DNA of 64,000 nucleotides from Paenibacillus sp. JNUCC-31 (GCF_014844075.1 NZ_CP062165.1:6634001-6698000); one strand, 5' to 3'. Counted from the first letter of the stretch, positions 49,301 to 57,775 are shown. The notes: generated from the letters alone by a model not told the origin. Numbers and translations: made by a program.

Positions 49301-49586
49301 GAATGCCGAACAACAAGAAGTATTCTATTTTGCTTTACAGGAAGGACTGACCAACGGTATTCGGCATGGCAACAGCAAGCAATTTCAGCTGCATTTGTCG
49401 GAACGAGACGACCATATGATGTTTAGGCTGAGCAATGTGGGAAAGCCCTATTCTCCGAAGTATCCAGGTATCGGCTTGCATTACATGCAAAAAGCGGTTA
49501 ACGCCTTGGGTGGAAGTATTATCATTGACGATCACAGGGGAAGAGGATGTCAGATCACAATATTACTCAGGAAGAAGGAGGATTAA
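46377..49586 (+). CDS. 7TMR-DISM hybrid kinase with two transmitter modules
   Basis: 1069 residues. Signal peptide (1-28), an extracellular jelly-roll-like sensor (YATYRLFIRTSEVNGLYGLY, YRLYVNGELI), seven membrane helices (about 215-400), a first transmitter (HNTSHELKTPLQGI, His about 443; ATPase with FSNLIGNAVKF and GGTGIGLSI), a receiver (LVVDDEPVIL, LVITDLMMPHM with Asp about 766), then a second, NarL-type transmitter (EERNRITKEIHDAMGY, His about 882, and an ATPase domain to the end). The second module should phosphorylate the LuxR-type regulator encoded two bases downstream. The sensor may bind carbohydrate. Confidence 0.9.
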   Translation: MKSARAVFMLLLTCLCLTSFGVQSLHATAIYKAKQGTMDLTRWDSERDGIIRLDGEWGFDWGTFREPAHSRTESGDDAATACLDCKSGYFSVPGLWNSDTELRPMISPEGYATYRLFIRTSEVNGLYGLYIKSIHSSYRLYVNGELISTVGMPGTSPGTTVGRYGKPLVLFHHEGALLEVMLQVANYDFPTGGIDKSILFGSEEQMVAFWQQGLARNLFLFGSILTIAIYHLVLYVLRRNNRSTLYFSLFCFMMAIRTVFVNERFILVLYPEMNYELFVKVSYLTAYLGLPLLIQYIYGLYPAYFSVRTVRFVNGISLLMSGIILVTNVKIYHNTLPYFQAFILLVLMYILARLGLAAFRREQGTVLLLIAFVNLFIFSANDILYNHNLNQLGTLVPFGMFIFILLQSFLLSVNFSKAFTRIKQLSDRLMVLDRSKDQFLHNTSHELKTPLQGIIGLTESLAEGSAGPLPPAAIRQLRLIQSSGQRLSHLVHDLLDFTRLKDKEIVLQPSVLNIRDTGDIVIRLLRPLAEGKPIQFHNDISPQYQVYADENRLLQMFSNLIGNAVKFTESGSITLDAGLKGNEICITVRDTGIGLPDDWKQSIFEAFEQGDGSITRKYGGTGIGLSITKHLVELHGGRIWVESAEGQGSMFSFTLPVHGQSDTSRPKLSGSKHNAERREPSTIEQSKPYLGAAQDSGIVETTLAMQFSDSEEDHSKGARILVVDDEPVILQILHNHLSLAGHQVVQAGNGQKALDLLAQGCDPDLVITDLMMPHMSGYELCRMIRQHVDGHLPILILTARNQPSDIELGFDAGATDYLIKPVTRTELMSRVSLHLKLASWNDTIEQEVIKRTVHIRQTMRETAIAMADISVVEERNRITKEIHDAMGYSLTTTLMQLEAGKSLIPDKPDEALRHMTNSQELVRRGLSDIRRSLKQLKEEEQEPSFGERINRLIRDTETYTEVKIQEEILLDQALLNAEQQEVFYFALQEGLTNGIRHGNSKQFQLHLSERDDHMMFRLSNVGKPYSPKYPGIGLHYMQKAVNALGGSIIIDDHRGRGCQITILLRKKED

Positions 49587-49587
49587 A

Positions 49588-50259
49588 TTGAATCCGATAA
49601 GTCTTATCATTGCAGACGATCAGCGCCTCCTTAGGGAAAGCTTGCATACGGTTCTTGATCTGGAAGATGACATCGAAGTGGTAGGCCTTGCAGAGGATGG
49701 TCAGCAGGCTTGTGAACTCACCGAGAAGCTTAAGCCGAGACTAGTATTGATGGATGTTCAGATGCCAATTATGGATGGAATTCAGGCTATTCGTAAAATT
49801 AAGGCCTGCATGCCGAACACCCAAATTCTGATCCTGACCACCTTTGCCGAGGATGAATACATTATTGAGGGCCTGGCGGCCGGAGCCATAGGTTACCTGC
49901 TGAAAGACATGGACAAGAACAGTCTGTTAAAAGCTATCCGGGATGCCGTGGAGGGAAGGCACATGCTTACACCAGGGATTGCTTCCAAGCTTGCTGCACG
50001 GTTATCCGTTATGACGAAGACGCATCAGGTCAGCTTTAATGCTCAGAAGCTCAGATATGCAGGGGTGGAATTTACCGAACGGGAGAGGCAAATTATTGCG
50101 CTTATGATCCAGCCGATGACCAATAATCAGATTGCCGAGACATTGTACATGAGCGTAGGCACGATCAAGAATTATATCAGTGTCATCTACAGCAAGCTGG
50201 GTACGAGTGATCGTATGCAGGCTGTCGCTTATCTCAATGAATTTATTGTCGAAAAGTAA
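49588..50259 (+). CDS. NarL/LuxR-family response regulator
   Basis: 223 residues. Receiver: SLIIADDQRLLRES, phospho-Asp in LVLMDVQMPIMDG, Lys in YLLKDMD. C-terminal LuxR helix-turn-helix: FTERERQIIALMIQPMTNNQ followed by IAETLYMSVGTIKNYIS. TTG 49588 with AAGGAGG at six bases begins directly behind the kinase stop; the upstream part of the frame overlaps kinase sequence. It is the expected partner of the kinase's C-terminal module and candidate regulator of the divergent RhiA/astacin operon. Confidence 0.92.
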   Translation: MNPISLIIADDQRLLRESLHTVLDLEDDIEVVGLAEDGQQACELTEKLKPRLVLMDVQMPIMDGIQAIRKIKACMPNTQILILTTFAEDEYIIEGLAAGAIGYLLKDMDKNSLLKAIRDAVEGRHMLTPGIASKLAARLSVMTKTHQVSFNAQKLRYAGVEFTERERQIIALMIQPMTNNQIAETLYMSVGTIKNYISVIYSKLGTSDRMQAVAYLNEFIVEK

Positions 50260-50276
50260 CCCTCGACCAACATGAC

Positions 50277-50313
50277 AAAGCAGCGATTCCCCAATCAGGG
50301 AAGTAGCTGCTTT
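50277..50313 (+). terminator. terminator of the YiiX-kinase-regulator operon
   Basis: AAAGCAGC..TTCCC pairs with GGGAA..GCTGCTTT, with short T-rich tail. Of the remaining 50314-50669 gap: a 9-bp inverted repeat (AACCTGGTT at 50331, AACCAGGTT at 50379) and a long AT-rich stretch with TTTCCG/CGGAAA pairing near 50570-50590; no gene is seen. Confidence 0.8.
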
Positions 50314-50669
50314 ATCATGTTCTGGAATACAACCTGGTTCAGGTGAATTAAAATAAGAAGATCGAGATGCTCCTGTGTAACCAGGTTCATTCAAAATGGT
50401 CGATATTGCATGATTTTTGTTCAAATACCGATAAACCAGCTACCGGCTTCGTCAGGATTGATATATCCGTACTATTGTGACCAAACGCAAAATCGAAAAA
50501 TATAATAATATTTTTTAAACTCAATTTTAAATGAGATGGTAAATATTACATTGTAAAATCATGAGATTTCCGGTATTTTTATTAACGGAAAACTTATCTT
50601 TTATAAAGTAGAAGTAGATTGTCTTAGCAGGTAGCCATTGAAATCCAGAAGAAAGGAGGAAGAAATACG

Positions 50670-50930
50670 ATGTCAGAAGTTGCTAGTCAAAGAGTACATA
50701 AGCCAGGACCACAGCCAGTAAGCTTCGGTAGTTGGATGCTCACGTTGTTCCTCATGATGATTCCGCTTGTAAACATTATTATGTTGTTTGTTTGGGCATT
50801 TGGAGATTCGAATCCTTCGAAAGCCAATTATGCCAAAGCAGCATTGCTGTGGGCAGCGATCGGGATTGTGATATGGATACTTATCGTTGTTCTGGGTGTT
50901 TCAGCAGCGGTCTCCGATTTGAATTATTAA
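50670..50930 (+). CDS. small membrane protein
   Basis: 86 residues with two hydrophobic helices (about 22-43 and 58-80) and a short polar loop DSNPSKANYAK. GGAGGAAG precedes the ATG. No known enzymatic motif. It stands alone between an AT-rich upstream region and a perfect terminator hairpin. I cannot assign a function; similar two-helix proteins with this loop are common in Firmicutes. Confidence 0.75.
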   Translation: MSEVASQRVHKPGPQPVSFGSWMLTLFLMMIPLVNIIMLFVWAFGDSNPSKANYAKAALLWAAIGIVIWILIVVLGVSAAVSDLNY

Positions 50931-50970
50931 GTTTAAAGAAGAATTAGCAAATAGTGTATAGTCATACCCC

Positions 50971-51004
50971 AAAAAAGCGCCGACAATATTGTCGGCGTTT
51001 TTTG
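50971..51004. terminator. bidirectional terminator
   Basis: CGCCGACAAT and ATTGTCGGCG form a perfect palindrome flanked by an A-run and a T-run, serving both convergent genes. Confidence 0.92.
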
Positions 51005-51020
51005 ATTTGCTTATGTTGTA

Positions 51021-51995
51021 CTAGGCCGCAGACGTCTTATCGGCATTGTGAAGACTCTGCGAGCGGCGTCCAAGCAGGTATCCTGCAAGCGAGGCCAGCA
51101 TCTGCTGAAACACCATGCCGAGTACAACCGGGACGGCAACCGGTGGAGGGAAATACGATACAGCAAGCACCGCTCCCGCACTAATATTGCGCATGCCACC
51201 GTTGAACACAAGTGCGACCTGATCCGCTTCATTCCACCCGAGTATTCGGGCAATGAAATAACTCAGAGCATACCCGAATGAGGCCAGAAAAATAATGATG
51301 GCTGCCAAACCAGCTAACTGCCAGTTAAAGTCAGCCAAATATGGAGCAACCACAGAGCCATTAATTGCGACAACCGCTGCCATGAACAATTTGGAGAACG
51401 GATTCAGTCTGGGTCCCCAGACCGGGACAATGGCACCTTTGGTCCATTCATTCAAAAGCATCCCAATCAAGGAGGGCACAACGATCATCCAGAACAAACT
51501 GCTCATCATGGCTGCTATATCCAGCGATACACTAGTGCCTATCAGCAAGGATAATACGCCGGGTACAACAAAAGGAGCGAGCATCGTGTCAATCAGTATG
51601 ATCGAGAGCGTCAGAGCAATATTGCCCCGGTAGATACTGACCCAGATAAAGCTGCTCACACCTGTTGGAATCACGGCTGCCAGAACAAGACCCGTTATTG
51701 TGTAGGCATCTGTTGGAAAGACCAGGTGACCCATACCCAGAGCAATCAGAGGCATCGCCAAATGCAGAATAAACAGACATACAAACAGTGGGAAAGGCTT
51801 CTTCAGCACGTTCACAAAATCCCGTATCCCGAGACTGATACTTCCGGCAAACGTCATGAACGCAAACAGCCAGGGCGACAAAAAGGTATAAGAAGAGAGA
51901 AGACTCCCGCAAAGAACGCCGATAATAATGCTGATTGGAGTAATCAGTGGCATGATGCGGTTCAAGCGTACATTTAAAGCCTGAAGCATATTCAT
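51021..51995 (-). CDS. bile acid:sodium symporter family (BASS) transporter
   Basis: 324 residues, nine to ten hydrophobic segments. Family marks are FMTFAGSISLG, LAAVIPTGVSSFIWVSIYRG and LVFNGGMRNISAGAVLAV. Bacterial members carry organic anions such as keto acids, pantothenate-type compounds or toxic anions with sodium; the substrate here is unknown. AAAGGGATGTC lies ahead of the ATG. It is a single gene. Confidence 0.88.
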   Translation of the reverse strand: MNMLQALNVRLNRIMPLITPISIIIGVLCGSLLSSYTFLSPWLFAFMTFAGSISLGIRDFVNVLKKPFPLFVCLFILHLAMPLIALGMGHLVFPTDAYTITGLVLAAVIPTGVSSFIWVSIYRGNIALTLSIILIDTMLAPFVVPGVLSLLIGTSVSLDIAAMMSSLFWMIVVPSLIGMLLNEWTKGAIVPVWGPRLNPFSKLFMAAVVAINGSVVAPYLADFNWQLAGLAAIIIFLASFGYALSYFIARILGWNEADQVALVFNGGMRNISAGAVLAVSYFPPPVAVPVVLGMVFQQMLASLAGYLLGRRSQSLHNADKTSAA

Positions 51996-52129
51996 GACAT
52001 CCCTTTACCGTATGATTCCTTTATTATACATGTTAATAATGATGAGTGCAGACCCATTTGCAATGAAGTAAGCTGAACGGTTATCATAAATCTGGAAGAA
52101 GCACGCGATTTGAAAAAGGGGAGATGATT

Positions 52130-52606
52130 ATGATTACCAGGAAAAGAAAGCAAACTTTAATGATGGCAGGCCTCATTGCGTCAAGTATTCTTATGATCTC
52201 GGCTTGTTCCGTTGTGGAACAGGCCAATCAAAGTTTGAATTACGTCAGCGGGGCTACTGAATATATAGAGCAAGTATCGAATGCCGGGGCAGATCTGCAA
52301 GAACTCGCATCAGGAGCGGTAAGCAACCCGGAAATAACAACGCAGGCTCAGGAGAAAATTGATCAGATTCAGGCGGAAGCCAGCGAATTTTCTCAGCTGA
52401 CAGTACCAGCTATTGGGGAAAGTATTCATGAAAATCTGGTCAGTTATAATAATCAATTAACCGAAGTTGTCGATCGGTTTGAGAATACAATTGCAGAGCA
52501 GGGCTTTACCGCGGAAAATTGGGAGAAGACCGGGATTCCCGACCTGATCCATAATATCAACAATTTAAGAGATCCGTTAAGCGGGCTTGGAAACGAAACA
52601 AATTAA
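52130..52606 (+). CDS. small lipoprotein, DUF6376-like
   Basis: 158 residues. The N-terminus KRKQTLMMAGLIASS leads to a lipobox ILMISAC, so the protein is exported and lipidated at that Cys. The rest is helical and rich in Gln/Glu. The DUF6376 assignment is from memory. Two ATGs are in frame (52124, 52130); 52130 has the better distance to AAGGGGAG. Function unknown. Confidence 0.75.
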   Translation: MITRKRKQTLMMAGLIASSILMISACSVVEQANQSLNYVSGATEYIEQVSNAGADLQELASGAVSNPEITTQAQEKIDQIQAEASEFSQLTVPAIGESIHENLVSYNNQLTEVVDRFENTIAEQGFTAENWEKTGIPDLIHNINNLRDPLSGLGNETN

Positions 52607-52654
52607 AGTTTAACAAGGTTAGCCCCTGAAGAAATAGCGGCTCCCCCCCAGAAA

Positions 52655-52703
52655 AGGACGTTATACCGAAGTGGTTTGATCACTTGCGGTTATCGTCTTT
52701 TTT
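52655..52703 (+). terminator. terminator after lipoprotein gene
   Basis: GGACG..AAGTG pairs with CACTT..CGTC and runs into six Ts. The rest of 52704-52956 is AT-rich with no gene seen. Confidence 0.75.
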
Positions 52704-52956
52704 CATGTTCTCATATTCCTTTCAACTCCTAACGCTTGATAGATCCCAAATCGGAACTGGATGAATATTTAACTTCATACTAGCAAGACTAAGTAGTGGA
52801 TTTGTGTGCTGGATATGACAAATTTAGCATATAGAAACAATGATTTCCCATTGTTTTACAAAGAGATAATATGTTTAATAGGATTAAAGGACAGAAAAAA
52901 ATATAGTTGCCTACTTTATTTCGGGAAATATATTCATATCTAAGGAGACCTGTGTG

Positions 52957-53712
52957 ATGTCTGAACAAAATGGTAAAGTAATTATTATTACGGGCGGAGC
53001 GAGTGGTATCGGTAAAGAAACAGCGCTTCAGCTTTCGGCGCAAGGCGCAACGATTGTTGTTGCAGACTATAACGAAGAGGGGGCCAAGAAGCTAGCCTCT
53101 GAGATTGAAGCAGCTGGTGGCACAGCCGGAGCTTATAAAGTCGACGTGTCCAAAGGAGACGAGATCAAAGCCCTTATTGACTGGACTGTAGAGAAATACG
53201 GAACATTGAACGGGATTTTCAACAACGCGGGTATTGGCCTCGTCAAGCCATTTCTGGAGATGGACCCGGAATCCTATCACAGAGTCATTGATGTAGACCA
53301 GCATAGTGTATATTACGGCATGTATTATGGCGCCAAAAAAATGGTTGAATTAAATGTACAGGGCACCATTGTAAATACGGCATCGATCTACGGCAGTATT
53401 GCCGCTGTGGGGAGCTTTAACTATAATGCAGCCAAGGCAGCAGTCGTCATGATGTCCAAATCCGGTGCGTTGGAACTTGCTGAACATGGTATTCGCGTGG
53501 TTGGTGTAGCGCCAGGCTTTATTGAGACACCGATTTTGGGTAATGACAGAGCAATGAAGGAAGCACTTGCAACCCAACATATGCGCGGAGAGCTCATTCA
53601 ACCGGAGAAAGTAGCAAGTGTGGTTGCCTTCCTGTTTAGTGACGCTGCAAGTGCAGTAAACGGTACAACGGTTGCCGTAGACGATGGTTTCCTCAGCTTC
53701 AAAACGAAATAA
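52957..53712 (+). CDS. short-chain dehydrogenase/reductase
   Basis: 251 residues, classical SDR: VIIITGGASGIGKETALQL, NNAGIG, catalytic Ser in NTASIYGS, and FNYNAAKAA with the Tyr and Lys. It uses NAD(P)H; the substrate is unknown, the usual labels being glucose dehydrogenase or 3-oxoacyl-ACP reductase. ATG 52957 is preceded by AAGGAG at nine bases; a GTG one codon earlier is an alternative. Single gene. Confidence 0.88.
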   Translation: MSEQNGKVIIITGGASGIGKETALQLSAQGATIVVADYNEEGAKKLASEIEAAGGTAGAYKVDVSKGDEIKALIDWTVEKYGTLNGIFNNAGIGLVKPFLEMDPESYHRVIDVDQHSVYYGMYYGAKKMVELNVQGTIVNTASIYGSIAAVGSFNYNAAKAAVVMMSKSGALELAEHGIRVVGVAPGFIETPILGNDRAMKEALATQHMRGELIQPEKVASVVAFLFSDAASAVNGTTVAVDDGFLSFKTK

Positions 53713-53767
53713 GAAGAGTATAGTCAGGAATTCATGTAAGGGATTTATGTGCGAGAAAATAAAGAAA

Positions 53768-53811
53768 AACGGTGCAAACGAATCAAATCGTTCTGCACCG
53801 TTATTTGTTTC
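53768..53811 (+). terminator. terminator after SDR gene
   Basis: AACGGTGCA pairs with TGCACCGTT, with an inner CGA/TCG stem, then ATTTGTTT. Confidence 0.8.
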
Positions 53812-53906
53812 TACGTATAAGTAAAGGAATCGTTATGAAAATAATTCAATATAGTCATCCCGGTAATTCAGAGATCATGATACAATAAGCAGACGTGCGT
53901 ATTTTA

Positions 53907-54077
53907 TCATTTTGTGGTGTCATAGACAATCCGCACACCGAGAGAGCTATAGCTCTCTTCTTTGTAGTGACATTGGGAGCACGTTTTTGTAGCGCATAAC
54001 GCATCACTGTGAACTTGTAATTTTTCGTTGCATAGCGGGCATTTATTTTCAAAAAGAGTCTTCAACACGTTAAACAT
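53907..54077 (-). CDS. 56-residue zinc-ribbon protein
   Basis: The frame from ATG 54077 reads MFNVLKTLFENKCPLCNEKL and goes on to TCSQCHYKEESYSSLG and VRIVYDTTK. CPLC (13-16) and CSQC (33-36), with Cys28 between them, form a zinc ribbon. Short proteins of this pattern occur in Bacillus. It is below common length cut-offs and easy to miss; a longer frame at 53855-54052 on the same strand is its shadow. The ribosome site is weak. Confidence 0.75.
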   Translation of the reverse strand: MFNVLKTLFENKCPLCNEKLQVHSDALCATKTCSQCHYKEESYSSLGVRIVYDTTK

Positions 54078-54192
54078 GCTTAATCACTCATTTCGGATTA
54101 ATTTACTTGGTTTTTATATTATAGCCGATTATTTTAACTGCGTATAGCAGTTTTTTAATCATTTTTACACCGCAAGAAAGGAAGAAAAACCG

Positions 54193-54990
54193 ATGGATAC
54201 TCTGCTTTTTATCATCATGTTTATACTGGGTCTGGTCGGTTCCTTCTTCTCCGGTTTGTTGGGTATTGGTGGAGCCATAATTAATTACCCGCTGTTGTTG
54301 TATGTCCCTTCTCTAATGGGACTGGAGCCGTTCTCGGCACATGAGGTATCATCCATCAGTATGTTTCAGGTGTTTTTTGCTTCACTCGCTGGTGTGGTAG
54401 CTTACATTAGGAGAACGGGGAATGGGAAAAAGAGCGAAGTTCTCATTCATAAAGGTCTGGTGGCTAATATGGGCTCCAGTATTCTGGTCGGCAGTCTGAT
54501 TGGCGGATTCATATCCGGACATCTGAATGGAGCAGTCATCAATCTGATCTATGGTATTCTGGCCATAATCGCGATTGTACTCATGCTGATCCCGGGTAAG
54601 GGAACAGCGGGCTCGGCTGGACTGCTGACATTTAACACCTATGTTGCGGCAGGGTCGGCTCTTGCCGTGGGGATCGTCTCGGGAATTGTCGGTGCGGGTG
54701 GTGCATTTATTTTAATTCCAATCATGCTTACCGTGCTCAAGATCCCTACCCGCACAACCATTGCGTCTTCGCTAGCTATTGTGTTCATCTCTGCCATTGG
54801 TGGAGTGGTGGGAAAGATTATGGGTGGAGACATTCCGCTGGAGCCCATTGTTTATACGGTTATCGGGAGTCTAATCGGAGCTTCTCTCGGTTCCAAAGTA
54901 AGTTCGATGATAAATGTGAGACTGCTTCGGTATGGACTAATGATTCTCATCGCGATTACAGCAGTGAAGGTATGGTCGTCCATTTTGTAA
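54193..54990 (+). CDS. TauE/SafE-family membrane transporter
   Basis: 265 residues, about eight membrane helices in two related halves. GLVGSFFSGLLGIGGAIINYP and, in the second half, VSGIVGAGGAFILIPIML are the paired TauE signature. Members export sulfite, sulfonates or related organosulfur anions. AAGGAAG precedes the ATG. No sulfur genes are adjacent, so the substrate stays open. Confidence 0.87.
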   Translation: MDTLLFIIMFILGLVGSFFSGLLGIGGAIINYPLLLYVPSLMGLEPFSAHEVSSISMFQVFFASLAGVVAYIRRTGNGKKSEVLIHKGLVANMGSSILVGSLIGGFISGHLNGAVINLIYGILAIIAIVLMLIPGKGTAGSAGLLTFNTYVAAGSALAVGIVSGIVGAGGAFILIPIMLTVLKIPTRTTIASSLAIVFISAIGGVVGKIMGGDIPLEPIVYTVIGSLIGASLGSKVSSMINVRLLRYGLMILIAITAVKVWSSIL

Positions 54991-55179
54991 AACGATGTAG
55001 GATAGCAGCGTCCATGACGATTTCGTAACCAAATGGATGGAATGCCGTATAAAGGTTATGAACATGAGCTGGCGAATTTGTTGCAGCATGAATTCACATC
55101 AGTTTTCGTCCATGGAGCATCCTCAAACTCCTTTCATGGATACATGTTTAACATTATTAGAAGTTGAGGTATCCATCCT

Positions 55180-57564
55180 ATGAATAACATACTTACAGAT
55201 CATGCTGATGCAGGATATCAGCTGGCTGAGCAGAAGGCATCTCAGTATTTTACTTCTCTTCATGAACAACTTCTGGATAACAACTATATCACCGCGTTGA
55301 CGCAGGATATGAACTTATGGCAAAAAAATCACGTTCAACCTTTTTCCTGGTTATCTTTTTTAGCACCAAGTCAACGAAAACCGGATTCCAGGGATGCTCA
55401 TAGATATATCCAGTGGCTGAATGTTACAGGCAAGCTGGATGACTACCTGGATCGCAGTATCTCTTACATATATATGCGAGATCTGGGCAAATCGCTGGAT
55501 TCTTCAGATACCCAGGCGCGCATCCAGCGCGTCGTTCGGGATACCAAAGCATATTTTATGCGTTCGAATACGCCCCATCGCAAGGAACAACCGGATTATA
55601 TCAGTCTGGCCTCCTTATATCGCTGGGCTCAGAAGGAGAACGTGGAAACGGCCGTCATCTGGGTGATTAGCAAATTAAAGAATGTCGCTTCCAATATTCC
55701 GAAAGAACTGGACGCTGAGCAGGCACAGCGCAAGTTACTCAAGATCATCCTTGGCGTTGTTCTTCATGTAAACGATGATATGAATGAGGAGACACCACAG
55801 GCAGAACGCTCAGAGAGATTGGACGCTGCGATTCGGCTTGGTTATTCTTACGGGTTAACCTATCCATTTATTGATGACCTTCTTGATTCACAGGCATTGA
55901 CCGCACAAGAGAAGGAACAATATTCTCTTCTGATTCGAAATGCACTTCTCACCGGAATTGTGCCGGACATCGGCGAATGGAATGGAGCCAATCTCCAAGT
56001 CATTCAATATGTTCATTCCGAGCTGCGGGATGCGTTCGAGTATATCAAGAACTACCAGCGCCCTGAGACTCAGCGAACGTTCTTCGAGCAATCATACGTA
56101 TTCTTTCAGTCCCAGGAGATAGATCGCGCGAAGAAACTAACCAATGCGAATTATACCAATGAAGAACTTTATATTCCGATTATTATCAAATCCTCTTCTT
56201 CCAGACTCATCGTTCGTTCCGTCCTCAGTGCATCTGCGGATGAAGGTTTTGATCTGCGGACATTCTATTATGGCATTTACAATCAACTCGCAGACGATTT
56301 TGCCGATATGTTTGACGACATGGAGGAGGGGGCGGTGACCCCGTATACCTACTATCTGAAATATCGTGACCTGCGGCCTGATCTGATCAATCCGTATGAA
56401 CTATACTGGGCAGTTATCTCTTATCTGATTCATGAGGTGTACCATTCCGATGCGAAGACCCGTGAGGTTATACTGGATCGTGCGATTAATGGTCTAAAGC
56501 GTTGTAAAGAGCGTCTGGGTCAAGATCATTACAACGAAGTAATGAACATTTTTGCCTCTGGACAACCGGAATTCAATCGACTCATTCAGCAGATGGTACG
56601 AAAAGCTGATGATGTGGATTTCCTGGATAAATTACTGCGAGATCAGGTCATTATCCATTTGCAGAACGACAAGCAGGAAAAACAGGACTTTCTGGATACG
56701 ATTCGCACGGTTCGTGAACAGATCAATATTGAATTGCAGATTCCCAAGCCAAGTGGGCTTCCAGAGATGAAAGAAACACTTATTGATGCTGCGAATTACA
56801 GTTTGCAAGGAGATGGGAAGCGGCTCAGGCCGATACTGACCTGGGTTATGGGTGTGCGTGAATATGGATTGCATGAATCGTCTATCATTCCTCTTCTGAG
56901 GTCACTGGAGTACATGCATACAGCTTCCCTGATCTTTGATGATCTGCCAACACAGGATAATGCTTCGACCCGGCGGGGCCGTTCCACCTTGCATCAGGTG
57001 CATAACAGCGCAACAGCAGAATTAACGGGTTTATTTCTCATTCAGAAGGCCATCGGAGAGCAATCTTCCCTCAAGCAGTTCGATGCCGCTACCGTTCTGA
57101 CCCTGATTCAATATTCGGCTGAAAAAGCAGAAGATATGTGCATGGGGCAAGCCATGGATCTGAACGCCAAAGGAAAAGCACTGACATTGGAACAATTGAA
57201 CATGATCTGTTTCTACAAAACAGGCATTGCTTTTGAGGCTGCACTAGTGATGCCTGCCATTCTGGCTCAGGTGAAGGAATCGGAAATTGCGACCTTGAAG
57301 AAGTTTGCATATCATGCGGGTATTGCCTTTCAAATCAAGGATGATATGCTGGATCTGGAAGGGGATTATCTTGTGCTGGGTAAACCGGCAGGTCAGGATG
57401 TCCGGAACAACAGTTCAACTTTTGTGTCGATTCTGGGCGAAGATGGCGCGAAGAAAGAGATGTGGGAGCACTATTGTCTAGCAACCGATGCACTGAACGA
57501 AATGCCCAAACCGAATTCTTTTCTGAAACATTTGTTGGATTACATTATTGGACGGGAGCGTTGA
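55180..57564 (+). CDS. prenyl-diphosphate synthase fused to an unassigned helical domain
   Basis: 794 residues. From about 525 a complete all-trans prenyl-diphosphate synthase is present: GDGKRLRP (544-551), first Asp-rich motif FDDLPTQDN (D587, D588, D593), RRGRST, and second motif QIKDDMLD (D721-D725). The first ~520 residues are helical and unassigned, but contain DDYLD (87-91), FIDDLLDSQ (D232-D236) and ADDFADMFDDMEE (371-383); YSYGLTYPFIDDLLD parallels YHAGIAFQIKDDMLD in the C-terminal domain. This order resembles fungal terpene-synthase/prenyltransferase chimeras. The product, perhaps a C15-C25 prenyl diphosphate or a terpene, is unknown. Confidence 0.8.
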   Translation: MNNILTDHADAGYQLAEQKASQYFTSLHEQLLDNNYITALTQDMNLWQKNHVQPFSWLSFLAPSQRKPDSRDAHRYIQWLNVTGKLDDYLDRSISYIYMRDLGKSLDSSDTQARIQRVVRDTKAYFMRSNTPHRKEQPDYISLASLYRWAQKENVETAVIWVISKLKNVASNIPKELDAEQAQRKLLKIILGVVLHVNDDMNEETPQAERSERLDAAIRLGYSYGLTYPFIDDLLDSQALTAQEKEQYSLLIRNALLTGIVPDIGEWNGANLQVIQYVHSELRDAFEYIKNYQRPETQRTFFEQSYVFFQSQEIDRAKKLTNANYTNEELYIPIIIKSSSSRLIVRSVLSASADEGFDLRTFYYGIYNQLADDFADMFDDMEEGAVTPYTYYLKYRDLRPDLINPYELYWAVISYLIHEVYHSDAKTREVILDRAINGLKRCKERLGQDHYNEVMNIFASGQPEFNRLIQQMVRKADDVDFLDKLLRDQVIIHLQNDKQEKQDFLDTIRTVREQINIELQIPKPSGLPEMKETLIDAANYSLQGDGKRLRPILTWVMGVREYGLHESSIIPLLRSLEYMHTASLIFDDLPTQDNASTRRGRSTLHQVHNSATAELTGLFLIQKAIGEQSSLKQFDAATVLTLIQYSAEKAEDMCMGQAMDLNAKGKALTLEQLNMICFYKTGIAFEAALVMPAILAQVKESEIATLKKFAYHAGIAFQIKDDMLDLEGDYLVLGKPAGQDVRNNSSTFVSILGEDGAKKEMWEHYCLATDALNEMPKPNSFLKHLLDYIIGRER

Positions 57565-57622
57565 CATATTTTTCTGACCAATCCGTACTTCACATGAGTT
57601 ATAATATATTCAACGACAACTG

Positions 57623-57665
57623 CCTGGATTCCTATTTAATAGAGTCCGGGTCTTGTTTTGTTTTA
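57623..57665 (+). terminator. terminator after prenyl synthase gene
   Basis: CCTGGATTC (57623-57631) pairs with GAGTCCGGG (57642-57650), followed by TCTTGTTTTGTTTT. Confidence 0.75.
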
Positions 57666-57775
57666 ATGACATAAATATTTAAAAAATGAGATGTTTCAAT
57701 AATTTAAATAATGGGTATTAAGCAAATATTATGTTTAATATCTTGAAGTGTATACAATTAAAAGGAGAGCTTAAG

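Noticed and set aside
53855..54052. 65-codon minus-strand frame
   Set aside because: Different frame of the zinc-ribbon gene, without the CxxC motifs or a ribosome site.
55033..55167. 44-codon frame ahead of the prenyl synthase gene
   Set aside because: Open with ATG but no ribosome site and no recognised homology; could be a leader peptide or chance.
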